DNA from: Streptomyces curacoi
Lineage (GTDB): Bacteria; Actinomycetota; Actinomycetes; Streptomycetales; Streptomycetaceae
Assembly (NCBI RefSeq): GCF_001513975.1
Contig: NZ_KQ947991.1
Coordinates: 62,001 to 126,000, forward strand
Length of the DNA: 64,000 nt
Direction of reading: 5' to 3'
A model generated the notes under the pieces. It was not told where the DNA came from and made no database searches. It saw only the letters and a program-made list of their open reading frames with translations. Within the stretch, counting starts at the first letter, position 1, and every line of letters begins with the position of its first letter. This document shows positions 32,736 to 41,619 of this stretch, in pieces. Both the position numbers and the translations under genes were made by a program.

Positions 32736-32781
32736 GCGCCGCAACCGACCGACGGCCCCACGCGGCGCTACCGGCGGAGCA

Positions 32782-33234
32782 CTACGTGGGGGACCCGGAA
32801 GAAAACCGCCGCAGCAACGGCGACAGCACCAGCACCGACTTGGTCCGCTCCACGAACGGCTCCCCGGCGATCCGTTCCAGGACCCGCTCGAAGTGCCGCA
32901 TGTCGGAGGCGAAGACCTGCACGATCGCGTCCGCGTCCCCGGTGACGGTGGACGCGGCCACGACCTCCTGGTAGCGCTCCAGACCTCGCTGGATGGTCTC
33001 CGGCGAGGTGTTGCGCCGGCAGTAGATCTCGACGAACCCCTCGGTCTCCCAGCCGAGCGCCGCCGGGTCGACCCGGACGGTGAACCCGGTGATCGCTCCG
33101 GTGGCGCGCAGCCGGTCCACGCGCCGTTTCACGGCGGGCGCGGACAGGCCGACGAGCTGCCCGATGTCCGCGTAGGAGCGGCGGGCGTCCTCGGCGAGGG
33201 CGTGCACGATGCGTTCGTCGAGATCGTTCAGCAC
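32782..33234 (-). CDS. Lrp/AsnC-family transcriptional regulator
   Basis: 150 residues. An N-terminal winged helix-turn-helix (LNDLDERIVHALAEDARRSYADIGQLVGLSAPAVKRRVDRL) is joined to an alpha/beta RAM domain (GFVEIYCRRNTSPETIQRGLER, VTGDADAIVQVFASD). Such proteins sense amino acids and control their transport or catabolism. The gene begins 10 bases after the stop of the adjacent APC permease in the same direction, so it probably regulates the permease and itself. Confidence 0.93.
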   Translation of the reverse strand: MLNDLDERIVHALAEDARRSYADIGQLVGLSAPAVKRRVDRLRATGAITGFTVRVDPAALGWETEGFVEIYCRRNTSPETIQRGLERYQEVVAASTVTGDADAIVQVFASDMRHFERVLERIAGEPFVERTKSVLVLSPLLRRFSSGSPT

Positions 33235-33244
33235 TGCGGGGGTT

Positions 33245-34714
33245 TCACTTCACTTCTGGTGTTGCAAGCCTGGAACGGCGATAGCCGTACAGGAAGTAGA
33301 ACACGAGACCGGCGGCCATCCAGAACCCGAAGACCACCCAGGTCACGGTGTCGAGGCTGAACATGTTGTACGCGCAGAACAGGAAGCCCAGCACCGGCAG
33401 CACCGGCCCGAACGGCACCCTGAACGTGCGCTCGAGCTCCGGCCGCCGGTAACGCAGCACGATGACGGCGATGTTGACCAGCGCGAAGGCGAAGAGCGTG
33501 CCGATGCTGGTGGCGTCGACGAGCTTGCCCAGCGGGATGAGGGCGGCGAGGGCACCGCAGAAGAGCGAGACGATCACCGTGTTGAGGCGGGGCGCGCCGG
33601 TCTTGGGGTGGACCTTGCCGAGCGCCTTCGGCACCAGGCCGTCGCGGGACATCGCGAAGAGGATGCGGGTCTGGCCGTAGAGCACGGTGAGCACGACGCT
33701 CGCGATGGAGATGACCGCGCCGAGCGCGAGCAGGGTGCCCCAGAAGGTCTGGCCGCTGACGTCGTTCATGATCGCGGCGAGGGAGGCGTTGGAGCCCTCG
33801 AACTTCGTCCAGTGCCAGGCGCCGACGGCGACGCCCGCGACGAGCACGTACAGCGCGGTCACGATGATCAGCGACAGCATGATCGCCTTCGGCAGGTCCC
33901 GCTTGGGGTCCTTGGCCTCCTCACCGGCGGTGGAGGCGGCGTCGAAGCCGATGTAGGAGAAGAAGAGCGTGGCGCCGGCGGCGCTCACGCCCGCCATGCC
34001 GAGCGGCATGAAGTCGGCGTAGTTGCCGGACTTGAAGCCCATGAACCCGACCGCGCAGAACAGCACCAGCGCGGCGATCTTCACGGCGACCATGATCGTG
34101 TTGGCGCGGGCGGACTCACGGACGCCGCCGAGCAGGAACACCATCGCCAGCAGGACGACTATCAGGGCGGGCAGGTTGATGATCCCGCCCTCACCCGGCG
34201 CCGAGGACAGCAGGGCCGGGATGGTCACCCCGATGGTGCCGTTCAGCAGCTCGTTGAGGTACTCGCCCCAGCCGACGGCGACGGCGGCCACCGACACGCC
34301 GTACTCCAGCACCAGACACCAGCCGCAGACCCAGGCGACCAGCTCACCCATCGTTGCGTATGCATACGAGTACGAGGAGCCGGCGACCGGGATGCTGCCC
34401 GCGAGCTCCGCGTACGACAGGGCCGAGAACAGTGCGGTGAGACCGGCGATCACAAAGGCCAGGGTGACCGCGGGACCGGCCTCCGGGACGGCGTCGCCCA
34501 GGACCACGAAGATGCCGGTGCCCAGGGTGGCACCGATGCTGATCATGGTGAGCTGCCACAGGCCGAGGGAGCGCCGCAGGGACCCTCCCTCACCCTGACC
34601 GCCCTCCGCGACCAGGTGTTCCACGGGCTTGCGACGCATCAGACGCGCGCCGACACCCGGGGACGGTGGGGCGGTCTGGGTACTGCTGTGCGGGGGTGCG
34701 CCTTGGTCGAGCAC
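33245..34714 (-). CDS. APC-superfamily (cationic amino acid transporter-like) permease
   Basis: 489 residues from GTG 34714, with an AAGGAG site at proper spacing; upstream codons are non-coding. About 12-14 membrane helices. Characteristic segments are LTMISIGATLGTGIFVVLGDAVPEAGP, YAELAGSIPVAGSSYSYAYATMGEL and FFSYIGFDAASTAGEEAKDPKRDLP, which is the CAT-type APC signature. Likely uptake of a cationic or branched amino acid. The MRRKPVEHL segment near residue 27 precedes the first helix. Cotranscribed with the Lrp regulator that follows. Confidence 0.92.
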   Translation of the reverse strand: MLDQGAPPHSSTQTAPPSPGVGARLMRRKPVEHLVAEGGQGEGGSLRRSLGLWQLTMISIGATLGTGIFVVLGDAVPEAGPAVTLAFVIAGLTALFSALSYAELAGSIPVAGSSYSYAYATMGELVAWVCGWCLVLEYGVSVAAVAVGWGEYLNELLNGTIGVTIPALLSSAPGEGGIINLPALIVVLLAMVFLLGGVRESARANTIMVAVKIAALVLFCAVGFMGFKSGNYADFMPLGMAGVSAAGATLFFSYIGFDAASTAGEEAKDPKRDLPKAIMLSLIIVTALYVLVAGVAVGAWHWTKFEGSNASLAAIMNDVSGQTFWGTLLALGAVISIASVVLTVLYGQTRILFAMSRDGLVPKALGKVHPKTGAPRLNTVIVSLFCGALAALIPLGKLVDATSIGTLFAFALVNIAVIVLRYRRPELERTFRVPFGPVLPVLGFLFCAYNMFSLDTVTWVVFGFWMAAGLVFYFLYGYRRSRLATPEVK

Positions 34715-34949
34715 GCGCTGACTCCTTCGTCGCTGCCTCTTCAGGGCGGCGGGGACCGGCGGCACTCCGCGCGAGCAGAGACCCACCGAGCGGGGTCCCT
34801 GCCACGCCACGTACGAGGCGACAGCCTACGAGGAGCGGCGTTGCCGTTGTAATGCAGCAACCTTGCGTATGCCCGAAAGATCATTGCGTTCCTCGGGGCT
34901 GGGTGGGTGTTCGTTGCACGGCGGCTTTCGACCATTGCGCAGGGGGCGG

Positions 34950-35062
34950 TCAGAGGGCCTTGACGAGGAAGGTGCACGGGAGCGGGGCCCGGCGCCAGAG
35001 CCGCGCTCGGGATGACGTTCGAGCACGTCGATGTCCTCGGCCCGGCAGACGGTGATGTCCAT
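34950..35062 (-). pseudogene. GNAT acetyltransferase N-terminal fragment
   Basis: ATG 35062 opens a frame reading MDITVCRAEDIDVLERH, the usual N-terminus of streptomycete GNAT acetyltransferases, and after a frame change CTFLVKAL, resembling the next conserved STFLVA strand, ends at 34950. The catalytic core is absent. It looks like a deletion remnant of about 110 bases between the permease and guaB1. Weak evidence because the fragment is short. Confidence 0.45.
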
Positions 35063-35152
35063 CACCCGACCGTGGAGTCCGGGCATGCCGAACGGCCCCC
35101 GATGTTCCCGGCGGGCGGGTCAACGGGGGCCGTACGAAAGGGCGTTGGGGCG

Positions 35153-36595
35153 TCAGTTCCAGCTGGCGTGCAGCGGCTTGCCCTCCGCGTAACCGGCCGC
35201 GCTCTGGATGCCGACGACCGCCTTCTCGGCGAACTCCTCCAGGGAGCCGGCGCCCGCGTAGGTGCAGGAGGACCGCACGCCCGCGATGATCGAGTCGATC
35301 AGGTCCTCCACACCCGGGCGGGCCGGGTCGAGGAACATGCGGGAGGTGGAGATGCCCTCCTCGAACAGCGCCTTGCGGGCGCGGTCGTAGGCCGACTCCT
35401 CGGACGTACGGTTGCGCACGGCACGCGCGGAGGCCATGCCGAACGACTCCTTGTACGCACGCCCCTGAGCGTCGTGCTGGAGGTCGCCCGGCGACTCGTA
35501 CGTGCCCGAGAACCAGGACCCGATCATCACGTTGGACGCACCGGCCGCGAGCGCCATGGCGACGTCCCGCGGGTGCCGGACACCGCCGTCGGCCCACACG
35601 TGCTTGCCGTACTTCTTCGCCTCGGCGGCGCACTCCAGCACGGCCGAGAACTGCGGCCGGCCGACGCCGGTCATCATGCGGGTGGTGCACATCGCGCCCG
35701 GTCCGACACCGACCTTGATGATGTCGGCGCCGGCCTCGACCAGGTCCCGGACACCCTCCGCGGCGACGATGTTGCCGGCGACGATCGGCACCTGCGGGTC
35801 GAGCGCCCGCACGGTCCTGATCGCGGCGATCATCGACTCCTGGTGGCCGTGCGCCGTGTCGATGACGAGCGTGTCCACGCCCGCGTCGAGCAGCTGCTTG
35901 GCCTTGCCCGCCACGTCGCCGTTGATGCCGACGGCGGCCGCTATGCGCAGCTTGCCGTTCGCGTCGGTGGCCGGCGTGTACAGCGTGGCGCGCAGGGCGC
36001 CCTTGCGGGTCAGGATGCCCGCGAGGCGGCCGTCCTTGTCGACGGCCGGGGCGTAGCGCCGGTTGTGGTGGTCGAGGGTGTTGAAGGCCTCGCGCGGGTC
36101 CTGGTCCGCGTCGAGGAGCAGCAGGTCCCGGGACATGACCACTTCGAGCTGGGTGAAGCGGTCAACGCCGGACAGGTCGGAGTCGGTGACGACGCCGATC
36201 GGCTTGAAGTCCTCGTCGACGACCACACCGGCGTTGTGCGCGCGCTTGGGCAGCAGGGCCAGCGCGTCGGCGACGGTCTGGTGCGGGGCCAGCACGATCG
36301 GGGTGTCGAGCACGAGGTGGCGGCTCTTCACCCAGGAGATGACGTCCGTGACGACGTCGATCGGGATGTCCTGCGGAATGACCACCAGACCACCCCGCCG
36401 GGCCACGGTCTCGGCCATACGACGGCCCGCGATGGCGGTCATGTTGGCGACGACCAGCGGGATGGTGGTGCCCGTGCCGTCCGGGGAGCTGAGGTCCACG
36501 CCCTGTCGCGAGCCGACCGCGCTGCGGCTCGGGACCATGAAGACGTCGTCGTACGTCAGGTCGTACGCGGGCTGGATGTCATTGAGGAAACGCAC
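35153..36595 (-). CDS. guaB1: GuaB1-family IMP dehydrogenase-related protein (GMP reductase-like)
   Basis: 480 residues from GTG 36595 (VRFLNDI); GTG 36604 would add three. TIM barrel with an inserted CBS pair at about residues 95-205 (VLAPHQTVADALALL, RRYAPAVDKDGRLAGILTRKGAL). The catalytic loop is GVGPGAMCTTRMMTGVGRPQ with the active Cys, followed by ADGGVRHPRDVAMALAAGASNVMIGSWFSG. Proteins of this actinobacterial group resemble IMPDH but mycobacterial GuaB1 has been shown to be a GMP reductase in purine salvage, which is the best guess here. It is monocistronic, with about 120 bases to the barstar-like gene. Confidence 0.9.
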   Translation of the reverse strand: MRFLNDIQPAYDLTYDDVFMVPSRSAVGSRQGVDLSSPDGTGTTIPLVVANMTAIAGRRMAETVARRGGLVVIPQDIPIDVVTDVISWVKSRHLVLDTPIVLAPHQTVADALALLPKRAHNAGVVVDEDFKPIGVVTDSDLSGVDRFTQLEVVMSRDLLLLDADQDPREAFNTLDHHNRRYAPAVDKDGRLAGILTRKGALRATLYTPATDANGKLRIAAAVGINGDVAGKAKQLLDAGVDTLVIDTAHGHQESMIAAIRTVRALDPQVPIVAGNIVAAEGVRDLVEAGADIIKVGVGPGAMCTTRMMTGVGRPQFSAVLECAAEAKKYGKHVWADGGVRHPRDVAMALAAGASNVMIGSWFSGTYESPGDLQHDAQGRAYKESFGMASARAVRNRTSEESAYDRARKALFEEGISTSRMFLDPARPGVEDLIDSIIAGVRSSCTYAGAGSLEEFAEKAVVGIQSAAGYAEGKPLHASWN

Positions 36596-36726
36596 GTGCT
36601 GCACATCCCAGTCGTTCAGAGGTGGCCCCCGGACAGGTCAGCCAGGGGGAAGAGCACGTACTTCATTGTCCCATGCTGACCGGAACGCACTGCACGGTCG
36701 CTTCATACGAGCAGGTCAGAGGGGCC

Positions 36727-37038
36727 TTAGGAGGATCCTCCGAGAGCAAGCATCACCGTGAGCGACGGCGCCCGGTCCACGGCCGCGGAGAACACCTCCT
36801 GGGCGATCTCCCACTCCTCCGGCCGCGCCTTGGCGTACGGCTGCCAGTTCCGTACGACGACCAGGAGCCCGTCCGCGGCCTCGGCGGGCCAGACGGAGGG
36901 GTCGGCGAGGCTGTCGGCGAGGGCGTCCCAGTTGCGGCCGAACCAGTCGGGCAGCTCCAGGGTCTCGGCGCAGCGGTCCATCAGGCCCGCCTTGTCCTTG
37001 ACCCCGTCGAGGTCCAGCGTTACCACGAGTTCCGTCAT
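36727..37038 (-). CDS. Barstar-family (barnase inhibitor-like) protein
   Basis: 103 residues from ATG 37038. Barstar fold signature LELPDWFGRNWDALADSLAD, VTLDLDGVKDKAGLM and LLVVVRNWQPYA. Barstars inhibit secreted or contact-dependent RNases. No barnase-type ribonuclease gene is present in the window, so its target is elsewhere or the gene is a solitary immunity factor. It lies downstream of the SorC regulator in the same orientation. Confidence 0.88.
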   Translation of the reverse strand: MTELVVTLDLDGVKDKAGLMDRCAETLELPDWFGRNWDALADSLADPSVWPAEAADGLLVVVRNWQPYAKARPEEWEIAQEVFSAAVDRAPSLTVMLALGGSS

Positions 37039-37114
37039 CTCGGCACCGCCCAGGTCGTAGTGATCGTCGATGAACGAGGGGACGGCGCCACGGCCGCCCC
37101 CTCCTGACACGGCG

Positions 37115-38158
37115 TCAGTGTCCGTCCGGGTCCGCCCGGTTGAGCGCGGGCTTGGGAGCCGGCCCCGCCGTCATCAGCACGTCCGCCGCCGAGGTGTCCG
37201 TCACCAGGCTGGTGACGAGCCCCGAGCGCAGCACCGCGTCGATCGCGGACGCCTTGCGCGCCCCGCCCGCGATCGCGACGACCTCCGGGATACGGCGGAG
37301 CTGGTCGGCCTTGACGGTGATGCACCGCTCCCCCAGGTCCCGTCCGACCCGTCGGCCCTCGGCGTCGAAGAGGTGCGCGGACATCTCGGCTGCCACGCCG
37401 AGCGAGGCGTAGTGCGCGCGCTCCTCGTCGCTGAGCATGTCGTGCACGGTCGAGATGCCGGGCTCCCAGGAACCGATGGAGACGCAGGCGACCGTGACCT
37501 TGTCGAAGTACTCGAAGGCCCGGGCGATCCCGGTCTGGTGGCGCAGCGCCGCCGCGGTGGCCGCGTCCGGCAGCAGCATCGGCGCGTAGATGGGGTGGGC
37601 GTCGCCGCCCGACACCTGGGCGGCCCGCCGTACCGCCTCCACCGAACCGCGTTCGGCGGTCCCGGCGTCGTACACGCCCGTCAGCTGGACCACGGTGCAC
37701 GGCGGCAGCCGGTCGAGGGCGGCCGCCATGTGGATGGTGGACCGGCCCCAGGCCAGGCCCAGCACATCCCCCTCGTTCACCAGCTCGCCGAGCAGGTCGG
37801 CGGCCACTTCTCCCAGGTTCTCGGGGTCGGGCGAATCCTCGGCCTCGGCCGGGGACTCGACCACCACGGCATGCCTGAGGCCGTACCGGGCGCGCAGCGC
37901 GTCCGAGCGCTCGGCGTCCAGTTCGGCCGGCACGCGGATCTCGATGCGCACCAGATCCCGTTCGAGGGCGGTCTCCAGGACCCGGGCCACCTTGAAGCGG
38001 CTGACGCCGAACTCCTCCGCGATCTGGATCTTGGATTTGCCCTCGAGGTAGAAGCGGCGGGCCATGGCCGCCGCCTGCACCAGCTCAGCGGGTCCCATCC
38101 GCATGGCTGACCGGCCCGCCGACATACCCGACACGGCGATCTCCTCACTGCTGTTCAC
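37115..38158 (-). CDS. SorC/DeoR-type sugar-binding transcriptional regulator
   Basis: 347 residues from GTG 38158; a later ATG (MSAGRSAMRMG) is possible. N-terminal helix-turn-helix MARRFYLEGKSKIQIAEEFGVSRFKVARVLETALERDLVRI (about residues 32-72) and a SorC sugar-binding domain of NagB-like fold (LGLAWGRSTIHMAAAL, VVQLTGVYDAG, VACVSIGSWEPGISTVHD). Such regulators respond to phosphorylated sugars and usually act on nearby sugar genes; rpe, next to it upstream, is a possible target. Confidence 0.9.
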   Translation of the reverse strand: MNSSEEIAVSGMSAGRSAMRMGPAELVQAAAMARRFYLEGKSKIQIAEEFGVSRFKVARVLETALERDLVRIEIRVPAELDAERSDALRARYGLRHAVVVESPAEAEDSPDPENLGEVAADLLGELVNEGDVLGLAWGRSTIHMAAALDRLPPCTVVQLTGVYDAGTAERGSVEAVRRAAQVSGGDAHPIYAPMLLPDAATAAALRHQTGIARAFEYFDKVTVACVSIGSWEPGISTVHDMLSDEERAHYASLGVAAEMSAHLFDAEGRRVGRDLGERCITVKADQLRRIPEVVAIAGGARKASAIDAVLRSGLVTSLVTDTSAADVLMTAGPAPKPALNRADPDGH

Positions 38159-38236
38159 ACTCTGGATTCGCCGTTCATCCTTGCAGATCCGGCGCTCTTG
38201 ATCCGCCCTGATGGCGGCCGTTCACGTTCCCTTGGC

Positions 38237-38923
38237 TCAGTGGTCGCATGCCCAGGCTGCGGTCTTCGTGACCGCCTCGGCCTGAGCACGCAGTGCCCGT
38301 ACCGCTTCGGCCGGGTCCTCGGCCCCGTACACCGCCGACCCGGCGACGAAGACATCGGCGCCCGCCTCGGCGCACTGCTCGATGGTCGAGGCGGAGACTC
38401 CGCCGTCCACCTGGAGCCACAGCTCAAGGCCGTGCTTGCTGATCAACTCGCGGGTGCGGCGGATCTTCGGAAGCATGATGTCGAGAAACGCCTGACCACC
38501 GAAGCCCGGCTCGACCGTCATGATCAGCAGCATGTCGAGCTCGGGGAGCAGATCCTCGTACGGCTCGATGGGCGTCGCGGGCCGAAGCGCCATGGAGGCA
38601 CGGGCGCCCTTGGCCCGGATCTCCCGGGCCAGCCGTACGGGCGCGGCGGCGGCCTCGACATGGAAGGTGACGGAGGAGGCCCCCGCTTCGACGTACTGGG
38701 GCGCCCACCGATCGGGGGCCTCGATCATCAGATGGCAGTCCAGCGGAGTGTCCGTCGCTCGGGCCAGGGACTCTACGACCGGCACGCCGAGCGTGAGGTT
38801 CGGGACGAAATGGTTGTCCATGACGTCGACGTGGAGCCAGTCGGCTCCATCGACCGCCTTGGCCTCGTCCGCGAGGCGGGCGAAGTCGGCGGACAGGATG
38901 CTGGGGTTGATCTGCACGGCCAT
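38237..38923 (-). CDS. rpe: Ribulose-phosphate 3-epimerase
   Basis: 228 residues. Interconverts ribulose-5-phosphate and xylulose-5-phosphate in the pentose phosphate pathway. TIM-barrel motifs: INPSILSADFARLADE, HVDVMDNHFVPNLTLG (metal/catalytic His and Asp), CHLMIEAPDRW, LLIMTVEPGFGGQAF and VDGGVSASTIEQCAEAGADVFVAGSAVYG. Product ribulose-5-phosphate also feeds the riboflavin genes earlier in the window. Confidence 0.97.
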   Translation of the reverse strand: MAVQINPSILSADFARLADEAKAVDGADWLHVDVMDNHFVPNLTLGVPVVESLARATDTPLDCHLMIEAPDRWAPQYVEAGASSVTFHVEAAAAPVRLAREIRAKGARASMALRPATPIEPYEDLLPELDMLLIMTVEPGFGGQAFLDIMLPKIRRTRELISKHGLELWLQVDGGVSASTIEQCAEAGADVFVAGSAVYGAEDPAEAVRALRAQAEAVTKTAAWACDH

Positions 38924-39069
38924 GACCCAAGACTGCCATGCCGGGGCACGAATGTTCGCGCCGGTACAGACCTGAGACGTTCATCGGATGTTGTGTCCGG
39001 TTCGTGCGTGCCATGCTGGGCGGCCGACCGGATGGCCGACCGGATCGTTGTGCGGCTGCGGGGGTGGCC

Positions 39070-41349
39070 ATGACGGAGATCCAGGAGCAGAAGCGGCGGA
39101 CGCGACCGGCACAGCGGGGCATCGCACATCTGGTGTGCGGGCGGCGCGCCAAGTGGGTGGTGCTCGTCCTGTGGCTGGCGGTGCTGTTCGTGACGGCGCC
39201 GTTCGCCCAGAAGCTGACCGACGCCCAGGACAACGACGCGGCCTCCTGGCTGCCGGGGTCCGCGGAATCCACCCAAGTCCTCGAACTCTCCGAGAACTTC
39301 AGGCCGGAGCAGATCCCCGCGATCGTCGTCTACGCCCGCGACAGCGGCCTGACGGCCGAGGACCGGGCGGCGATCACCGAGGACGTGGCCCGGCTCAAGC
39401 AGCTGACCGACCACGGCATCCGGGGCGCCGAGACCCGGAACCCTGCCTTCGACCGGGAGACCGACCCGCGAGCGGCCCGGATCCACGTCCCGATCACCAT
39501 GGACGAGCAGGGCTGGGAGCGCGTAGCTCCGGCCGTCGACTCCATCCGGGACGTCGTGGGCGCGGGCGGCGGCGGACTCGCCGTGCACATCACGGGCCCG
39601 GGCGGCACGTCCGCGGACTTCGCGGAAGCCTTCGAGGGCATCGACTCCACGCTGCTGCTCTCGGCGATGGCGGTGGTCGTCGTCATGCTGCTGCTGACCT
39701 ACCGCAGCCCGACCCTGCTCCTGGTCCCCCTGCTCGCCGTGATCGTCGCCCTGTTCACCGCGCAGGCCCTCATCTATCTCCTGGCGGAGCACGCGGGCCT
39801 GACGGTCAACGGCCAGAGCGCGGGCATCCTCACGGTCCTGGTCTTCGGGGCGGGCACGGACTACGCCCTCCTCCTCGTCGCCCGCTACCGGGAGGAACTA
39901 CGCCGTCACGAGGACCGCCACGAGGCGATGGCGCTGGCCCTGCACCGCGCGGGCCCGGCGGTGATCGCCTCCGGCGCGACCGTCGTCCTGAGCATGCTGG
40001 TGCTGCTGGCGGCGGAGATGAACTCGACGAGCGGCCTCGGCCCGGTCGCGGCGATCGGCGTGGCGGTCGGCCTCCTGGCGATGCTGACCCTGTTCCCCGC
40101 CCTCCTCGTCGTCTTCGGCCGCTGGATCTTCTGGCCGGTGATCCCGCACCTGGGCACGGAGAACCCGGACCAGCGGGGCATCTGGGCCCGCATGGGCCGC
40201 CGTATCGCCCACCGCCCGCGCATGATCTGGGCCGCCACGGCCATCGCCCTGGCGGTCTGCTCCCTGGGCCTGATCCAACTGCGCGCCGAAGGGCTGAGCA
40301 ACGCCGACGCGTTCACCGACAAGCCGGACTCGATCACCGGCCAGGAGGTCTCCGCCCGCTACTTCCCGGCCGGCAGCGGTGACCCGCTGGTCATCGTCAG
40401 CAACCAGGCGCAGGCGGAGCGGGTGGGCCGAGCGGTGGCGGAGACCCGGGGCGTCGTCCCCGAGTCGCTGGGCCTGCCCCCGGGCACGAAACCGTCGTAC
40501 GACGGCAAGGTGCTCTTCGAGGCCACGCTGAGCGACCCGTCGGACAGCGAGGCGGCCAAGCAGACAGTGGAGCGGGTCCGCGACGCCGTGCACGCGGTCC
40601 CGGACGCCGACGCGCAGGTGGGCGGCGGTACGGCGGCCCTGCTGGACTTGGACAGGGCGACCACCCATGACAACGTCCTGATCATCCCGCTGGTCCTGGT
40701 CGTGGTGCTGCTGATCCTCTGCGTCCTGCTGCGCGCCCTGATCGCCCCGCTGCTCCTCATCGCGACGGTGATCCTGTCCTTCACGGCAGCGCTGGGCATC
40801 AGCGCGCTGGCGTTCCGCCACCTCTTCGACTACGCGGGCGAGTCGACGGACTTCCCGTTGTTCGTCTTCGTCTTCCTGGTGGCCCTCGGCATCGACTACA
40901 ACATCTTCCTCACGACCCGCATCCGCGAGGAGGCCACCCACCAGGGCACCCGCCCCGGCGTGGTCACGGGCCTCGCGGCGACGGGCGCGGTCATCACCTC
41001 CGCCGGCCTGGTCCTGGCCGGCACCTTCGCCGCCCTCGGCACCCTCCCCATGGTCGCCTTGGCCGAGATCGGCTTCGCGGTCGCCCTGGGCGTACTCCTG
41101 GACACCTTCATCGTGCGCTCGATCCTGGTGACGTCGCTGTTCCTGGACGTGGGTCCGAAGGTGTGGTGGCCACATCGGCTGGCGCGGGGGGACGGCGGGG
41201 CGTCGGTGGCCAGAGAGGCCCGGGAGGCTTGGGAGGCCCGAGAGGCGGGGGAGGCTGGGGAGGCGCGGGAGGCTTGGGAGGCGCGGGAGGCCGGGGAGGC
41301 GCGGCAGGCCAGGGAGGCGGAGGGGACGGCCGACCGGCCGGGCGGGTGA
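39070..41349 (+). CDS. MMPL/RND-family membrane exporter
   Basis: 759 residues from ATG 39070. Two-fold repeated RND structure: helix 1 (WVVLVLWLAVLFVTAPFA), a periplasmic-type loop to residue about 190, five clustered helices, then the same again from about 385. The MMPL signature occurs twice: LVFGAGTDYALLLVARYREELRRH and FVFLVALGIDYNIFLTTRIREEA, with the proton-relay Asp-Tyr pair. These pumps export lipids, siderophores or drugs using the proton gradient. The C-terminal 50 residues are a charged tail made of about 12 xEA tripeptides (R/W/G-E-A), encoded by a minisatellite. Confidence 0.93.
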   Translation: MTEIQEQKRRTRPAQRGIAHLVCGRRAKWVVLVLWLAVLFVTAPFAQKLTDAQDNDAASWLPGSAESTQVLELSENFRPEQIPAIVVYARDSGLTAEDRAAITEDVARLKQLTDHGIRGAETRNPAFDRETDPRAARIHVPITMDEQGWERVAPAVDSIRDVVGAGGGGLAVHITGPGGTSADFAEAFEGIDSTLLLSAMAVVVVMLLLTYRSPTLLLVPLLAVIVALFTAQALIYLLAEHAGLTVNGQSAGILTVLVFGAGTDYALLLVARYREELRRHEDRHEAMALALHRAGPAVIASGATVVLSMLVLLAAEMNSTSGLGPVAAIGVAVGLLAMLTLFPALLVVFGRWIFWPVIPHLGTENPDQRGIWARMGRRIAHRPRMIWAATAIALAVCSLGLIQLRAEGLSNADAFTDKPDSITGQEVSARYFPAGSGDPLVIVSNQAQAERVGRAVAETRGVVPESLGLPPGTKPSYDGKVLFEATLSDPSDSEAAKQTVERVRDAVHAVPDADAQVGGGTAALLDLDRATTHDNVLIIPLVLVVVLLILCVLLRALIAPLLLIATVILSFTAALGISALAFRHLFDYAGESTDFPLFVFVFLVALGIDYNIFLTTRIREEATHQGTRPGVVTGLAATGAVITSAGLVLAGTFAALGTLPMVALAEIGFAVALGVLLDTFIVRSILVTSLFLDVGPKVWWPHRLARGDGGASVAREAREAWEAREAGEAGEAREAWEAREAGEARQAREAEGTADRPGG
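41209..41319 (+). repeat. 9-bp minisatellite encoding (x-E-A)n tail of MMPL protein
   Basis: The DNA is a run of about 12 nine-base units of the type (CGG/TGG/GGG)GAGGC(C/G/T), translating as REA, WEA or GEA. It sits at the end of the MMPL gene and is in frame throughout. Copy number is expected to vary between strains. Confidence 0.9.
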
Positions 41350-41619
41350 CGGGCATGCCGCCTCGCCTTGGACGGCGCACGCAGCGGCGGCCGCTTCCCC
41401 AGACTCAGCGGCGGCCACTTCCCAACGCCGGCCGGTGTACTTCAGCCCGTCCGGCGTTTGAGGACGAGGCCCGTTCAGGGCCGATGGCGGGGGTCTGGGG
41501 GCCGCAGGCCCCCAGGAACGCGGGGTCGAAGGGGCGGCAGCCCCTGGAGGACGGGACGGGTAGGGGCGGCGGGGGCGAAACCAACCGGCCCCGCACCGAG
41601 ACCACCCGGCAGACCCGAC
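41350..41619. other. Non-coding gap containing dispersed repeat
   Basis: No gene. Holds the dispersed repeat at 41441-41580 and, before it, short words such as CAGCGGCGGCC repeated at about 41382 and 41406. Two convergent genes flank it, so terminators are expected. Confidence 0.5.
41441..41580. repeat. Dispersed Streptomyces intergenic repeat (TTCAGCCCGTCCGGCGTTTGAG type)
   Basis: Starts TTCAGCCCGTCCGGCGTTTG and continues GAGGACGAGGCCCGTTCAGG, then hairpins CTGGGGGCC-GCA-GGCCCCCAG and GGGGCGGCAGCCCC, ending GGGGCGGCGGGGGCGAAA. The order is recognised from many streptomycete intergenic regions at the ends of convergent genes, so it may act as a bidirectional terminator or be a non-autonomous mobile repeat. 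Confidence 0.75.
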
